From Methylosarcina fibrata AML-C10 (GTDB lineage: Bacteria > Pseudomonadota > Gammaproteobacteria > Methylococcales > Methylomonadaceae), in contig NZ_KB889965.1 of the NCBI RefSeq assembly GCF_000372865.1, forward strand, positions 4,113,786 to 4,177,785: 64,000 bases of DNA, read 5' to 3'. Positions within the stretch are counted from its first letter, which is position 1; each line of letters begins with the position of its first letter. Below are positions 28,984 to 38,140 of the stretch, piece after piece. The notes under the pieces were generated by a model. It was not told the origin of the DNA. It did not search any database and was given only the letters and a program-made list of their open reading frames with translations. A program made the position numbers and the translations under genes.

Positions 28984-29015
28984 CTTATTATGGCTATAAT
29001 TTTGGCCATAATAAG
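28984..29015. promoter_or_regulatory. Operator/promoter of TA module 3
   Basis: A perfect 11-bp inverted repeat CTTATTATGGC (28984-28994) / GCCATAATAAG (29005-29015) with a 10-bp AT-rich spacer lies 10 bp upstream of the antitoxin ATG. Position and symmetry fit Phd/YefM autorepression. The AT-rich spacer could hold part of the -10 region. Confidence 0.7.
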
Positions 29016-29050
29016 GCCTTTCATGTTTGTTATCAAGCTTCGATTGCCGG

Positions 29051-29186
29051 GATTACGCTGCGCTCCATCCCAGCCTACGGTTTTTGCGGCATGAGCGACA
29101 GTTCAAACACCGCTCGGCGATTGCGCTGCGCTCCATCCCGGTCTACGGTTTGCCCGACATTAACGACAGCTCGAACTCCGCTCGGC
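29051..29186. repeat. 68-bp tandem duplication at the 3' end of the DUF3780 gene
   Basis: Two adjacent 68-bp units (29051-29118 and 29119-29186) differ at about 12 positions by my count. The unit closer to the gene covers its last ~14 codons and stop. The outer unit would encode the equivalent RRAVFELSLMPQKP plus stop but is untranslated. Each unit also contains CTGCGCTCCATCCC, part of the palindromic repeat found in the DUF1156 gene. A third unit start (GATTACGC) appears at 29187. Confidence 0.8.
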
Positions 29187-29775
29187 GATTACGCAACACG
29201 CCTTCCAGCACCGGGTTTTCGGTTAACGCAAAGCGAACGGCTTTACGCCAGCCTTTATTGCGGCCATTGATTGCGTGTCCGGTCGCGGCGTTGGTCATCG
29301 TGTAAAGCCACCAGCGTTCCTCAGGCACCAGGCCCAGCCAGTTATGCACGGCGGTGACTGCAAGTTCCGGGTCGGCATCTTCCAAGGCCCAGGCTAATAA
29401 AGTAAGCTCCTTACCCAAGGTACGGTCCACCGGTATCTGGCCCTTTTTAAGCCATTGCCCGGTTTTGGTGCCCAGGCTGCGCAAGCGGCGATTGAACTCC
29501 GCTTTAACGTGCTCTTCTATCTGTTCCCAGGTATGGCGGTTTAAGACGGCCTTTAATTGTGCATCCACATCGTTAAAAGTGGGATGCATTTCCTGTCCTT
29601 TTTCCGGTTTAATCCAATGGAAATGCTCGGAAATAAGCACCTTGGCGTCTCTCGCTTTCGAGATCGGCACCGTTACGATAAAGCAATGATCGGTTTGTTC
29701 CGGATCGAAGCCGAAACCCAAGAGTTGCGATTTCTTTGCTGGTGTTCGCCTTTCTGCGGGTGCTGCAGGACTCAT
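29143..29775 (-). CDS. DUF3780 anti-phage-associated protein
   Basis: This is a 210-residue protein of the DUF3780 type, found next to DUF499 and DUF1156 genes in anti-phage loci. Its molecular function is not known to me. Visible features are a basic N-terminus, a beta-rich first half (LLGFGFDPEQTDHCFIVTVP) and a Trp-rich helical second half (HNWLGLVPEERWWLYTMTNAATG, residues ~145-167). The start codon overlaps the DUF499 stop in an ATGA junction, so the two are coupled. The 3' end is involved in a 68-bp tandem duplication. Family assignment rests mainly on context plus remembered sequence style. Confidence 0.75.
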   Translation of the reverse strand: MSPAAPAERRTPAKKSQLLGFGFDPEQTDHCFIVTVPISKARDAKVLISEHFHWIKPEKGQEMHPTFNDVDAQLKAVLNRHTWEQIEEHVKAEFNRRLRSLGTKTGQWLKKGQIPVDRTLGKELTLLAWALEDADPELAVTAVHNWLGLVPEERWWLYTMTNAATGHAINGRNKGWRKAVRFALTENPVLEGVLRNRRAEFELSLMSGKP

Positions 29776-32700
29776 TGGCGCACTTCGCCGGGTTGAAGCT
29801 GACGGCCGACTTCCGCCAGCCAGTCGGTCAATTGTTGGCCGCGTTGAAATTTGACTTCTTCGACACTGATGCTGACCTGGCTGCCTTTCATCACGCCTTG
29901 CAATTTTGCCAATACCGTTTTAATTTCTTCCCCCGTGTATTTGGTAGAGCCTTCGGTGCTATAGGTGAGCGAGGCCGATTCATCGTTGGCGAACACATCG
30001 ATAATCACGCCTTGAACCGTGCCTTCGTACTTGACGAGCCGTTCGATGAAATCAAAAGCCGCTTTTGCGGATAAGGTGCCTTGTTGTTGGGTATGCCATG
30101 TTAACGGTTTCGAGGGTTCTATAACGACTTTTTTATCCCGATACTGGTCCATATCGATTTTTTCGAGCCGCGAACGTATGCCTTCTTTGATTGCAATGGC
30201 TTGTACGAACCGGCAGGAAGCCGAGACCTCGAACGGACTGTGGTAGCTTGCCCCCAAACTGCCAGGGTCGGAACCGTCGGTGGTGTAGCGTATTTCCGCA
30301 CCGCCGGGTACCGCTTTCAATTCAACCAGCCATTTATCGCCTTGTTGGATCACTTCGTGTTTAAGTTGCAGGGTATTTTCCCAAACAGTGACACTGCCCT
30401 GGTCATGTTCGCCCCGGCTATCGACGCATAAAAAAGAAACACGCATGTCGCTTGTGCTGAACCTTGAATACCCGCCCTCGGTTTCAGCGACGTCCATCGA
30501 TGCGGAACTGGGCAAACTATTGCCCGGTTCATAGAGTACTTTGTCGCCATTGACGGGTGTAATTTTTAAATTGACCTCGCCGGTTTCGGAATTGCGGCTT
30601 AACACTTGAATGTTGACCTGAGTTTCCGGTTTGGGAGGATCCCGGTTGATAATGCCGCCGTCGTCGACCCAAGCGGATTGATCGAGCATTTTTAACTTGA
30701 GTGCCTCGAGCGCCTTGGGGTCGTGAAAATTCCATTCCGTATTGGTTGCAGCGGCCCGGAGCACTTCGTTCCACTGGGATTTCTGCTGGTTACGGAATAA
30801 ACGGGCTTCCACTTTTTTACGAAAAGTGTCGCTGCTGATATCGGTGGTGAATTTGCCTTTTTGTTCCAGAGTGTCTCTGATCAGTTTTTCACCGTCGAAT
30901 TGATTGTTTTCGAAGTGAATCCGGTAATCGGTGACGCGCAGCGCATTGTCCCTGCCTGGGTAAACCAACGTCGTAAAGGTTTCTTGCAGGGCGCTGCGCA
31001 AACTGAGCATGATTTTGTCTTGGGAATTTTCGGCGTCACGATATTGCTGATCGCTGCTGGCCATGCGTTCGGCATTGAATTCCGCCAAAATGTCATTGAT
31101 CGCTTTGTATTGCCGCGTTTGTTCCAGCAGTCGGCCCATGTTGCGGTGGCTACCGGTTAAAAACAGTACCCGGTTTTTAAAGTCGGCGCTGTCAAAGAAT
31201 TTTTGCCATTCCTCGCTGAGTTTGCTGTTTTGCACAGGATTGGTCGCGGGTTGGGTAATAATTAAAGTGACCCGGTCCATCTTTAGTTCAACCTCGTCCA
31301 ATGCCGGGAGCACCCGAATATCCTGATAGCAATCGCGGCTATGCGGGGTAAATAGACCCTCGACATATTTACGCAATTCTTTTAAACAGCTTTCTTCGTT
31401 ATAGGAATTGGCCTGACTGTGGAGTTTGGCCGCTAAATTCTGGATGTTCTTAAAAAACAAACGCCCATCGACGCTCCGATGTAAATACCAAGCTTGCGTG
31501 GGCAAGTAATCGATGACGTTTTTTTTAACGGCTGAAATATCACGGCCCGGCGCACATAAAAAGCTGACAATGTCACTGTCGCGTAAGCCGTGGGTTGCGC
31601 CCGGAATTGCCGCTAATGAAGCGACCAGGATGAGTTTGGCTACGTCTTGCGCATCGTCGGTTGTGCCCAGGCGGATATCCAGCTCTTCGGCTATCGAATG
31701 TCCGTCTTTGGCGATGTCGTGGGTAATGGCTTCTGTTAAAGAAGGGTTAATTCCACGGATTTCCGACTGTATTTCTACATTGTTAAGATTAAAGTCATAA
31801 GGATGAACTAATTTAACGTGGTCTGCACGGCGGACGCCTTTGTTATTTGTTGTGTAAATATCGGCAACGATGACTCGCATTAAGCGAATTAAACCGCGTG
31901 CTTGCTGGAAGCCAGGGTTTTCTTTAAAACGCGCGTAGAGATCGCGGATGGAAAAATGAAAAGGGTAGGATTCAACGAGCTGCGCCGCAAAGGATTCGGG
32001 CGTCGCATTGGTAATATCCATTTGCCTGGCTTTGCGGACGGCCTCGGCATAGTCCTGAGCGATCTCCCGAACCGTTTCATTATCGGGTAGTTCAGAAAAT
32101 AAGCGGGTCCGCAGAATGTGATACAGCTCGTCTCCCTGAGGATTTACCGGCTCTAATCGCAATGATGACCGGTTCGCTTCGTTGGCAAGGTTGTCCAAGG
32201 CTTGGTTAAGTTCGTTTGAGCCATCCCCATAAGTTGCGCGAAGATCGGAAATTATCACGCAAACATTAGATAATTCTGGACGGTCTACCGCGACCATCAA
32301 ATTGGACAAAGCGGTGGTGGTGACATGCGCCAGTGTAGTTTCACCAATTTCTTTGGCTTTAGCGTTAGATAAATAAGGCGGCAATTCATCGAGAAAGATG
32401 ATTGTTGGTTCACCTTTTAATAACTTTATCCATGCTGTTGTTCCAGGAGCGCTTAAAGGCGAATAAAGGTCACGAAAAACTTCTTTTTTTCCCAACTGTT
32501 CGGCAAGTTCTCCCCATATGCCAAACGCAGCATCGGACTCACGGCCATCAAAACCGATTACTCGAACCGTGCCTAAACGGGAACCTCGGCCATTGTTGCC
32601 CAGAATTTTTGACCGCAGCACAGGATTTTTAGCCAATAGGCCCAAGGCGATCATGTTGTGCGTTTTGCCTCCGCCCATCGCCTGACTGAGCAGGAACGTG

Positions 32701-32900
32701 CTTGCCTGATTGCTGTGCCCTTCCAGTCGCTCAAAGACTTTATCCAGTAAAGTCTGCATACCCGACGTAATAAAATTCTCATCAAAAAACCGACCAGGAT
32801 TGATACGGTCTTTCAGCAGGTCATCAATATTTAAAACAACATCTCTACGGGAACGATCAAAAACACTTTGACGAGGTTTACAGGCATTGCTTAGGTTCAT
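29772..32900 (-). CDS. DUF499-type AAA-like ATPase, anti-phage system component
   Basis: This 1042-residue protein is the first gene of the four-gene core. The N-terminal ATPase has Walker A QAMGGGKTHNMIALG (~72-86), Walker B TIIFLDELPPYLS (~165-177) and an arginine-containing sensor region further on. A central helical region and a C-terminal tail with beta structure (~800-1042) follow. DUF499 ATPases occur with DUF1156 methyltransferases and helicases in phage-defence islands. A TATAAT-type -10 (complement of 32965-32970) lies about 65 bp upstream of the ATG and may drive the whole operon. The ribosome-binding site is weak. Confidence 0.88.
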   Translation of the reverse strand: MNLSNACKPRQSVFDRSRRDVVLNIDDLLKDRINPGRFFDENFITSGMQTLLDKVFERLEGHSNQASTFLLSQAMGGGKTHNMIALGLLAKNPVLRSKILGNNGRGSRLGTVRVIGFDGRESDAAFGIWGELAEQLGKKEVFRDLYSPLSAPGTTAWIKLLKGEPTIIFLDELPPYLSNAKAKEIGETTLAHVTTTALSNLMVAVDRPELSNVCVIISDLRATYGDGSNELNQALDNLANEANRSSLRLEPVNPQGDELYHILRTRLFSELPDNETVREIAQDYAEAVRKARQMDITNATPESFAAQLVESYPFHFSIRDLYARFKENPGFQQARGLIRLMRVIVADIYTTNNKGVRRADHVKLVHPYDFNLNNVEIQSEIRGINPSLTEAITHDIAKDGHSIAEELDIRLGTTDDAQDVAKLILVASLAAIPGATHGLRDSDIVSFLCAPGRDISAVKKNVIDYLPTQAWYLHRSVDGRLFFKNIQNLAAKLHSQANSYNEESCLKELRKYVEGLFTPHSRDCYQDIRVLPALDEVELKMDRVTLIITQPATNPVQNSKLSEEWQKFFDSADFKNRVLFLTGSHRNMGRLLEQTRQYKAINDILAEFNAERMASSDQQYRDAENSQDKIMLSLRSALQETFTTLVYPGRDNALRVTDYRIHFENNQFDGEKLIRDTLEQKGKFTTDISSDTFRKKVEARLFRNQQKSQWNEVLRAAATNTEWNFHDPKALEALKLKMLDQSAWVDDGGIINRDPPKPETQVNIQVLSRNSETGEVNLKITPVNGDKVLYEPGNSLPSSASMDVAETEGGYSRFSTSDMRVSFLCVDSRGEHDQGSVTVWENTLQLKHEVIQQGDKWLVELKAVPGGAEIRYTTDGSDPGSLGASYHSPFEVSASCRFVQAIAIKEGIRSRLEKIDMDQYRDKKVVIEPSKPLTWHTQQQGTLSAKAAFDFIERLVKYEGTVQGVIIDVFANDESASLTYSTEGSTKYTGEEIKTVLAKLQGVMKGSQVSISVEEVKFQRGQQLTDWLAEVGRQLQPGEVRQ

Positions 32901-33759
32901 GTTGCTTCGCTTTCGTTTTAATAATTAACAGTGTTCTTCAGTTAAAGGGCTCTGGCAAATAGAAATTATAAATAGAGGATGACTGGTTGGAGGATTTTCT
33001 TTGGAGCATCAAGAAAACTTTCCATGTTAAGCTTTTGCCCCAGACATAATTGTTTCTCCCAATGGAAAGAATTCCTTCCATTTGAGCATCGGCCAAAGTG
33101 CCAGACTGATAAGCTTGAGCGTCGGACAGACTGGGGGAAGAGCACGGGATGAATATTAAACGAGTCGGTATCGATTTGGCAAAGCCGGTTTTTCATGTGC
33201 ACGGCGTTGATGCCCAGGAAAGGGCGGTGTGACGCAAACAATTCCGCAGAGCGCAGCTCCTGTTCTACTTTAGGGAACTGCCATCCCCCACAGACGAAAT
33301 TTGGATTGCTATGACTCGCTCTGTGTTGAATCGTCTAGCTTGAAGCGGGAATTTCCAAGCAACCTTTTATAAAAATTGCTTCGGGATTGGAATAACGCCG
33401 GTGGTTTGGTCAAAGCAGCCCCGGCGCGTCTTCCTTTTTCGGTAACCGTCTGCGGGTCCCGTTGGAGACAGAGGTGATCCTTTTTGGTGCGGACAGCCTG
33501 ATTCGTTTCGACTGCGTCTTAATGGACGGGGCCCCGTCTGCCGATGAAACAGGCCGCCGAAAGAAGTTGAGCGGCCTTCCCGAAGTCATACGGTTGACTT
33601 AATGGCTCGGTATAAATTGGCGTAATTATTGCTGGATTTTAAGGTTATCATAGAAGGTTTTTGGGCTGGGCAGCCGGGGTGCCGTGCGCTGCCGGAAGCG
33701 TCCAGGCCCGGATTTTTCGATATTTACCCAACGCCTGTTTCCGAATGAGGCTTCATGCC
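32901..33759. other. Intergenic region bordering the defence island
   Basis: About 860 bp lie between the divergent DUF499 and phosphorylase-kinase-like genes. They hold the probable DUF499 promoter, an IS110-family remnant (33149-33300, listed separately) and a perfect 14-bp palindrome GACGGGGCCCCGTC (33525-33538) with no T-run. An AT-rich stretch (33588-33660) probably contains the promoter of the downstream plus-strand gene. No intact gene was seen. Confidence 0.4.
33149..33300 (+). pseudogene. Remnant of an IS110/IS1111-family transposase N-terminus
   Basis: The plus strand encodes MNIKRVGIDLAKPVFHVHGV, DAQERAV, an in-frame TGA, then RKQFRRAQLLFYFRELPSP. The first block, with the DEDD-transposase Asp in GIDLAK, is the characteristic start of IS110/IS1111 transposases. 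After about 48 codons the similarity ends. Only the N-terminal tip remains, with an internal stop, so the element is dead. It marks old transposition activity at this island border. Confidence 0.75.
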
Positions 33760-36700
33760 ATGAACTCGACTCCCAACGATAAATTAGACGCTTATTTTCG
33801 CCAGGTACAGGACATTATTCTGAGCCGCCAGGACTGGGTGACCGGCCTGTTGCCCGCGAGCACGGCGGTGACCGTGCACGGCAATTACACCGACGCCTGG
33901 GTCCGGGATAACGTCTACAGCATTCTGGCCGCCTGGGGATTGTCCCTGGCTTACCGGCGCGCGGGCGGCGGAAGCGGCCGGGCGTATCTGCTCGAACAAA
34001 GCGTCGTCAAATTGATGCGCGGATTGCTGACCGCGATGATGCGCCAGGCGCCGAAAGTGGAAAGATTCAAGCATACCCAGAATCCGATGGACGCGCTTCA
34101 CGCCAAATACGACACCAAGACCGGTTTCGCCGTGGTCGGGGATCACGAATGGGGGCATCTGCAATTGGACGCGACCTCCCTGTTTTTGCTGATGCTGGCG
34201 CAAATGACGGCTTCCGGTTTGCGCATCGTGTTCACCCTGGACGAAGTCAATTTTGTGCAGAACCTGGTCCATTACGTCAGTCGGACTTATCGCACGCCCG
34301 ATTACGGCATCTGGGAGCGCGGCAATAAAATCAACCACGGCATCGCCGAACTCAACGCGAGCTCCATCGGCATGGCCAAGGCAGCTCTCGAAGCCTTGTC
34401 GGAATTCAATCTGTTCGGCCGGGACGGCGGCCAGGCGTCCGTGATCCACGTGATCAGCGACGACGTCGCCCGCTCCCGGATTACGCTGGAGTCGCTGCTG
34501 CCGCGGGAGTCGACGTCCAAGGAAGTCGACTCGGCCGTGCTGAGCATTACCGGTTTTCCGGCTTTTGCCGTCGATAACGAGGCCGTCCGCAGTAAAACCG
34601 AAGCGCTGATTCTGGAAAAGCTGGAAGGCCGCTACGGCTGCAAGCGATTCTTGCTGGACGGCCATCAGACCGTCATCGAAGACCATCATCGCCTGTATTA
34701 CGATCCCCACGAATTGAAACAGTTCATGGACGTCGAATGCGAATGGCCGCTGTTCTTCTGCTATTTACTGTTGAATCATCTGTTTGCCGGAAACCTGGAA
34801 GCGGCGGCGAACTACCGCGGCAAACTGGAAAGCCTGCTGGTCGAACGGGACGGACAATTCCTGCTGCCCGAACTGTATCTTGTCCCGAAGGACGCCGTCG
34901 CGGCGGAAAAAGCCCGGCCGCACAGCCAGCTTCGCGTTCCGAACGAGAATATCCCGCTGGTCTGGGCGCAGAGTCTGTTCCTGCTGGGTTGTCTGATTCA
35001 GGACGGTCTGCTGACGATCGAAGACGTCGATCCTCTGGGCCGGCACAAGGCGGTCCGGAAGCCTTGCAGCCGCCTGCAGATGGCGCTTTTAGCCCAGGAC
35101 GAGGCGGTGCAGAAGGACTTGCTCGAGTGCGGCATTCAAGCGCAAACGCTGGCGGAAATTCCGGCCATCCAGATCAGGGAAGCGGACGAGCTGGCCGATG
35201 CCTATACCCAGGTCGGCCGCAACGACCGTATCGGCTTGACCGGACGGCCGCTTCGCATGCTGCGCACGCTGGCGACTTCCAAGCTGTACATCCTGTCCGG
35301 CCGGCAACTGGCGTTCTTCCCGCAGTCCCTCAACCAGAAAGGCTTTTATCTGGCCATGGACAACCGCTTGCTGATTCAGCGCCTGCGGCTGGAACTGGCC
35401 TACATCCATCGGCACTGGGACCGGGCGGGCCATCCTCTGATCGTCATCGGCATCAAACAGAACATGTTGCAGGCGGACAATCGGGACGTGCTGATCGAAT
35501 TCATCCGAGAGTTACAGCAAGGCACGGTCAACCGCATTCCCGTTCGTCTGGGCAATTTGAGCGAGTTTACCGGCAGCTCCAGCCACGAAAAGATCGACTA
35601 CCTGCACGACTTCGAATTCTCGAAAGTCTCCCGTGAAGAGACGGAGCGGCCTTTCTTTCAGGCCCTGCCTTACGATGCCGCGCCGTCCGCCCCGCTGGAC
35701 ACCCTGTTGTCGAGCGAGTGGGAAATCAGCGACGATCAGGTGCTGATTGAGCAACTGAAAGTCAATGCCAATCTCTACGTGCAACTGGAAGCTTTGAGTC
35801 AACTGGAGCATCGGCACGGTCTCGACCACGGCATCGATTTGCCGGCGCCGGACGGCGGACACTGCACCGTGCGCGACCTGCTGGAAGAAGTGTATCGGCG
35901 GGCCGGGGATCAGCATGCCTGGTATCCGGTCCGGCGTTGCGCCGGTCTGCTCGGCAAATACGACATCAACCTGGAGCAGGCGGCGACCGACATTCTGGTG
36001 CGCCAGCATCTGTTGACGGTCGGGCGCGCCTACAGCGGCCGGGCCACCTTGACGCGTCCGACCGATTCCTCGGAAATTCTGCAGATCATCCGCGCCTTCA
36101 ACAATAACAATCCCAACGAAATCATCATCGTTCAGGAGTTGATCCTGTATCTGGGCATGCTGATCAAGGCCAAGCCGGAATTGTTCGACGACATGCACAC
36201 GGTCCGAGTGGGGCAAATACTTCAGTTGATGCTGGCCCGGCAACAGCGCGAGACGGGTTGCACGATGGACCAGGCCTTTAACGACATCCTGTTTCTGTCG
36301 CCGTACCAACTGTCGAAAAGAGTCGAGGAAACGCTGGCCAATTACAGCCATACGAAGCATCAGTTGGGACAGATGGAAACGATGCAGTACGAAGGAGAAT
36401 TTCAGGACCTCGACGGCGCGCGTTTTTCCAAGGCCCTGGATGCCGCCATGCCCGGCGAAACGGCGGACTGGTACGACTGGCGCGAACAGCAGGGCAGCGT
36501 CGGCCGGGAAAACGACGCTTTCTTCGCCAGCGTCTGGAAAATTCTGCATCACTGCAAAGGGCTGATGATCGGCGACAAGCTGAACAGCAAACGGCGCCTG
36601 GACAGCGATACGATCCTGTCGCACATGACGTCGGGGGAACGATCCTTCAAATTGCACGTCAACCATTTACTCAATAAAATTCAGGCTCCGGTCTATCGCC

Positions 36701-36993
36701 AGTTGACGGTGGAGGCGATCGGAGCGATCGCCTCGCTTTTTCGGGACAATACGGTCCATATCGATGATACTCTGGTCATCGACGTGATCATCGGGCATGC
36801 GGTCCGGATTTGCTGGCTGGAATCGCATCCCGAGTATAATGATCATTATGAAGAGCAGATCTCGATTGCGTGGCAGGCTTTCTATCAATTGCCGCCGCAT
36901 CGGGTCGCCAACGGCATCCAGGATGCCCTGGTTCATTTATTAAACAACAGCAACACGAGGAAAAGAGAGGTTGAGTATGATTCTAGCAGGTGA
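33760..36993 (+). CDS. Phosphorylase-kinase alpha/beta-like protein (GH15 fold)
   Basis: This 1077-residue cytosolic protein has an N-terminal half resembling glucoamylase-fold domains of eukaryotic phosphorylase kinase alpha/beta subunits. The block VTGLLPASTAVTVHG, then YTDAWVRDNVYSILAAWGL (~25-60) and RLYYDPHELKQFMDVECEWPLF (~308) are typical. Residues beyond ~650 form a long, mostly helical region (QILQLMLARQQRETGCT). Bacterial homologues exist but their role is unsettled. Start is ATG 33760 (MNSTPNDKL), since upstream in-frame codons do not fit the fold. The gene overlaps glucokinase by 17 bp, tying it to glucose or glycogen metabolism. Confidence 0.82.
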   Translation: MNSTPNDKLDAYFRQVQDIILSRQDWVTGLLPASTAVTVHGNYTDAWVRDNVYSILAAWGLSLAYRRAGGGSGRAYLLEQSVVKLMRGLLTAMMRQAPKVERFKHTQNPMDALHAKYDTKTGFAVVGDHEWGHLQLDATSLFLLMLAQMTASGLRIVFTLDEVNFVQNLVHYVSRTYRTPDYGIWERGNKINHGIAELNASSIGMAKAALEALSEFNLFGRDGGQASVIHVISDDVARSRITLESLLPRESTSKEVDSAVLSITGFPAFAVDNEAVRSKTEALILEKLEGRYGCKRFLLDGHQTVIEDHHRLYYDPHELKQFMDVECEWPLFFCYLLLNHLFAGNLEAAANYRGKLESLLVERDGQFLLPELYLVPKDAVAAEKARPHSQLRVPNENIPLVWAQSLFLLGCLIQDGLLTIEDVDPLGRHKAVRKPCSRLQMALLAQDEAVQKDLLECGIQAQTLAEIPAIQIREADELADAYTQVGRNDRIGLTGRPLRMLRTLATSKLYILSGRQLAFFPQSLNQKGFYLAMDNRLLIQRLRLELAYIHRHWDRAGHPLIVIGIKQNMLQADNRDVLIEFIRELQQGTVNRIPVRLGNLSEFTGSSSHEKIDYLHDFEFSKVSREETERPFFQALPYDAAPSAPLDTLLSSEWEISDDQVLIEQLKVNANLYVQLEALSQLEHRHGLDHGIDLPAPDGGHCTVRDLLEEVYRRAGDQHAWYPVRRCAGLLGKYDINLEQAATDILVRQHLLTVGRAYSGRATLTRPTDSSEILQIIRAFNNNNPNEIIIVQELILYLGMLIKAKPELFDDMHTVRVGQILQLMLARQQRETGCTMDQAFNDILFLSPYQLSKRVEETLANYSHTKHQLGQMETMQYEGEFQDLDGARFSKALDAAMPGETADWYDWREQQGSVGRENDAFFASVWKILHHCKGLMIGDKLNSKRRLDSDTILSHMTSGERSFKLHVNHLLNKIQAPVYRQLTVEAIGAIASLFRDNTVHIDDTLVIDVIIGHAVRICWLESHPEYNDHYEEQISIAWQAFYQLPPHRVANGIQDALVHLLNNSNTRKREVEYDSSR

Positions 36994-37978
36994 CATAGGT
37001 GGAACCAAAACGGTGCTGGCGCTGTTGACCAGGGAAACGGACGGAACCTGGATTTCCCATCGGGAGCAGTCTTTCGTAAGCCGGGATTTTCTCAACTTTT
37101 ACGACATTCTCGCGGCGTTTTTGCCGGCCGGGCTTCCGGTCGATTTCGCCTGTTTCGGCGTCGCGGGGCCGGTCGTCAACCAGCGCTGCCATACCACCAA
37201 TCTGCCCTGGGTGCTGGATGCGGCCGAGCTCCGGCAGACGCTTGCGATTCCCAGGGTAAAATTGCTCAACGATCTGGAAGCGATGGCGGCCGGAATGCTC
37301 TATTTGCCGGAAAAGGATCTGCTTGAACTGAACCCCAATGCGCAGAGCCAGCCCGGCAACAAGGCCGTGATTGCCGCCGGCACCGGTTTGGGCGAAGCCA
37401 TACTGTACTGGGACGGCGGACGCCATCATCCGATCGCGACGGAAGGCGGGCATTGCGATTTCGCGCCGCTGACGCCTCAACAGGACCAGTTGCTGGCCTA
37501 TCTCAGAACGATCTTTCCGGACCACGTCAGTTGCGAGCGCATCATTTCGGGTGACGGGTTCGGCCATTTGTACGACTTTCTTTGCGCTCGGCAGGGGACG
37601 GCGCCTTGCCCCGCCGTGCCGTCCGGAGCCGGCAGCGGCGAAATCGATCGCAACGCCGTCATTTCCAGGCTCGGCGTCCATGGCGAAGATCCGGTATGCG
37701 CCGAAGCGGTCAGGCTGTTCACCGAACTCTACGGCGCCGAAACGGGCAATCTGGCGTTGAAATCTCTGGCCCTCGGCGGCGTTTTCATCGGCGGCGGCAT
37801 TGCCGAAAAGATCCTGCCGGCGATGCGTCAGGGCGCCTTTATCGAGGCTTTTAAAGCAAAAGGGCGGTTTTTCCCGATGCTCGACAAGATGTCGGTCAAA
37901 ATATCCTTGAATCCCAGGACGCCGCTGTTGGGCGCGATCCATTATTTCGACGTCCAGGGCCAGCCTCTGGCGGCATGA
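36977..37978 (+). CDS. glk: Glucokinase (Glk family)
   Basis: This 333-residue enzyme phosphorylates glucose with ATP. The phosphate-binding start MILAGDIGGTKTVLALL and GTGLGEAILYWDG are conserved. The sugar-binding ATEGGHCDFAP and C-terminal LALGGVFIGGGIAEKILP also match. ATG 36977 is used rather than a TTG two codons earlier; AGAGAGG lies 9-10 nt upstream. The 17-bp overlap with the phosphorylase-kinase-like gene indicates coupling. A strong terminator follows at 38060-38087. It would recycle glucose freed from glycogen or other glucans. Confidence 0.94.
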   Translation: MILAGDIGGTKTVLALLTRETDGTWISHREQSFVSRDFLNFYDILAAFLPAGLPVDFACFGVAGPVVNQRCHTTNLPWVLDAAELRQTLAIPRVKLLNDLEAMAAGMLYLPEKDLLELNPNAQSQPGNKAVIAAGTGLGEAILYWDGGRHHPIATEGGHCDFAPLTPQQDQLLAYLRTIFPDHVSCERIISGDGFGHLYDFLCARQGTAPCPAVPSGAGSGEIDRNAVISRLGVHGEDPVCAEAVRLFTELYGAETGNLALKSLALGGVFIGGGIAEKILPAMRQGAFIEAFKAKGRFFPMLDKMSVKISLNPRTPLLGAIHYFDVQGQPLAA

Positions 37979-38059
37979 CGAAATCCGCCGCCGGAGACCG
38001 ACGCCGGGTTCGTCCGGAGGGCCGTCGGAATTTCAAGTTCCGGAGGGATGCTCTCGACA

Positions 38060-38087
38060 GGCTTTCCGCAACGAAAGCCGGTTTTTT
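38060..38087 (+). terminator. Rho-independent terminator after glk
   Basis: A 7-bp perfect stem GGCTTTC (38060-38066) / GAAAGCC (38073-38079) with a 6-nt loop is followed by GG and six T (38082-38087), about 80 bp after the glucokinase stop. Confidence 0.85.
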
Positions 38088-38106
38088 ATGATCCCCTGTC
38101 AGGGAA

Positions 38107-38140
38107 AAATTCCGCCGAGTAAACCCGATCGGCGGAATTT
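38107..38140. repeat. Perfect 11-bp inverted repeat downstream of glk
   Basis: AAATTCCGCCG (38107-38117) pairs with CGGCGGAATTT (38130-38140) across a 12-nt spacer. It lies 20 bp after the glk terminator and could be a second terminator hairpin or a protein-binding site. It has no clear T-run. The rest of 38141-38385 shows nothing recognisable. Confidence 0.6.

Noticed and set aside
32966-33241. 91-codon minus-strand frame upstream of DUF499
   Set aside because: It runs antisense through the IS110 remnant and has no family resemblance or ribosome-binding site.
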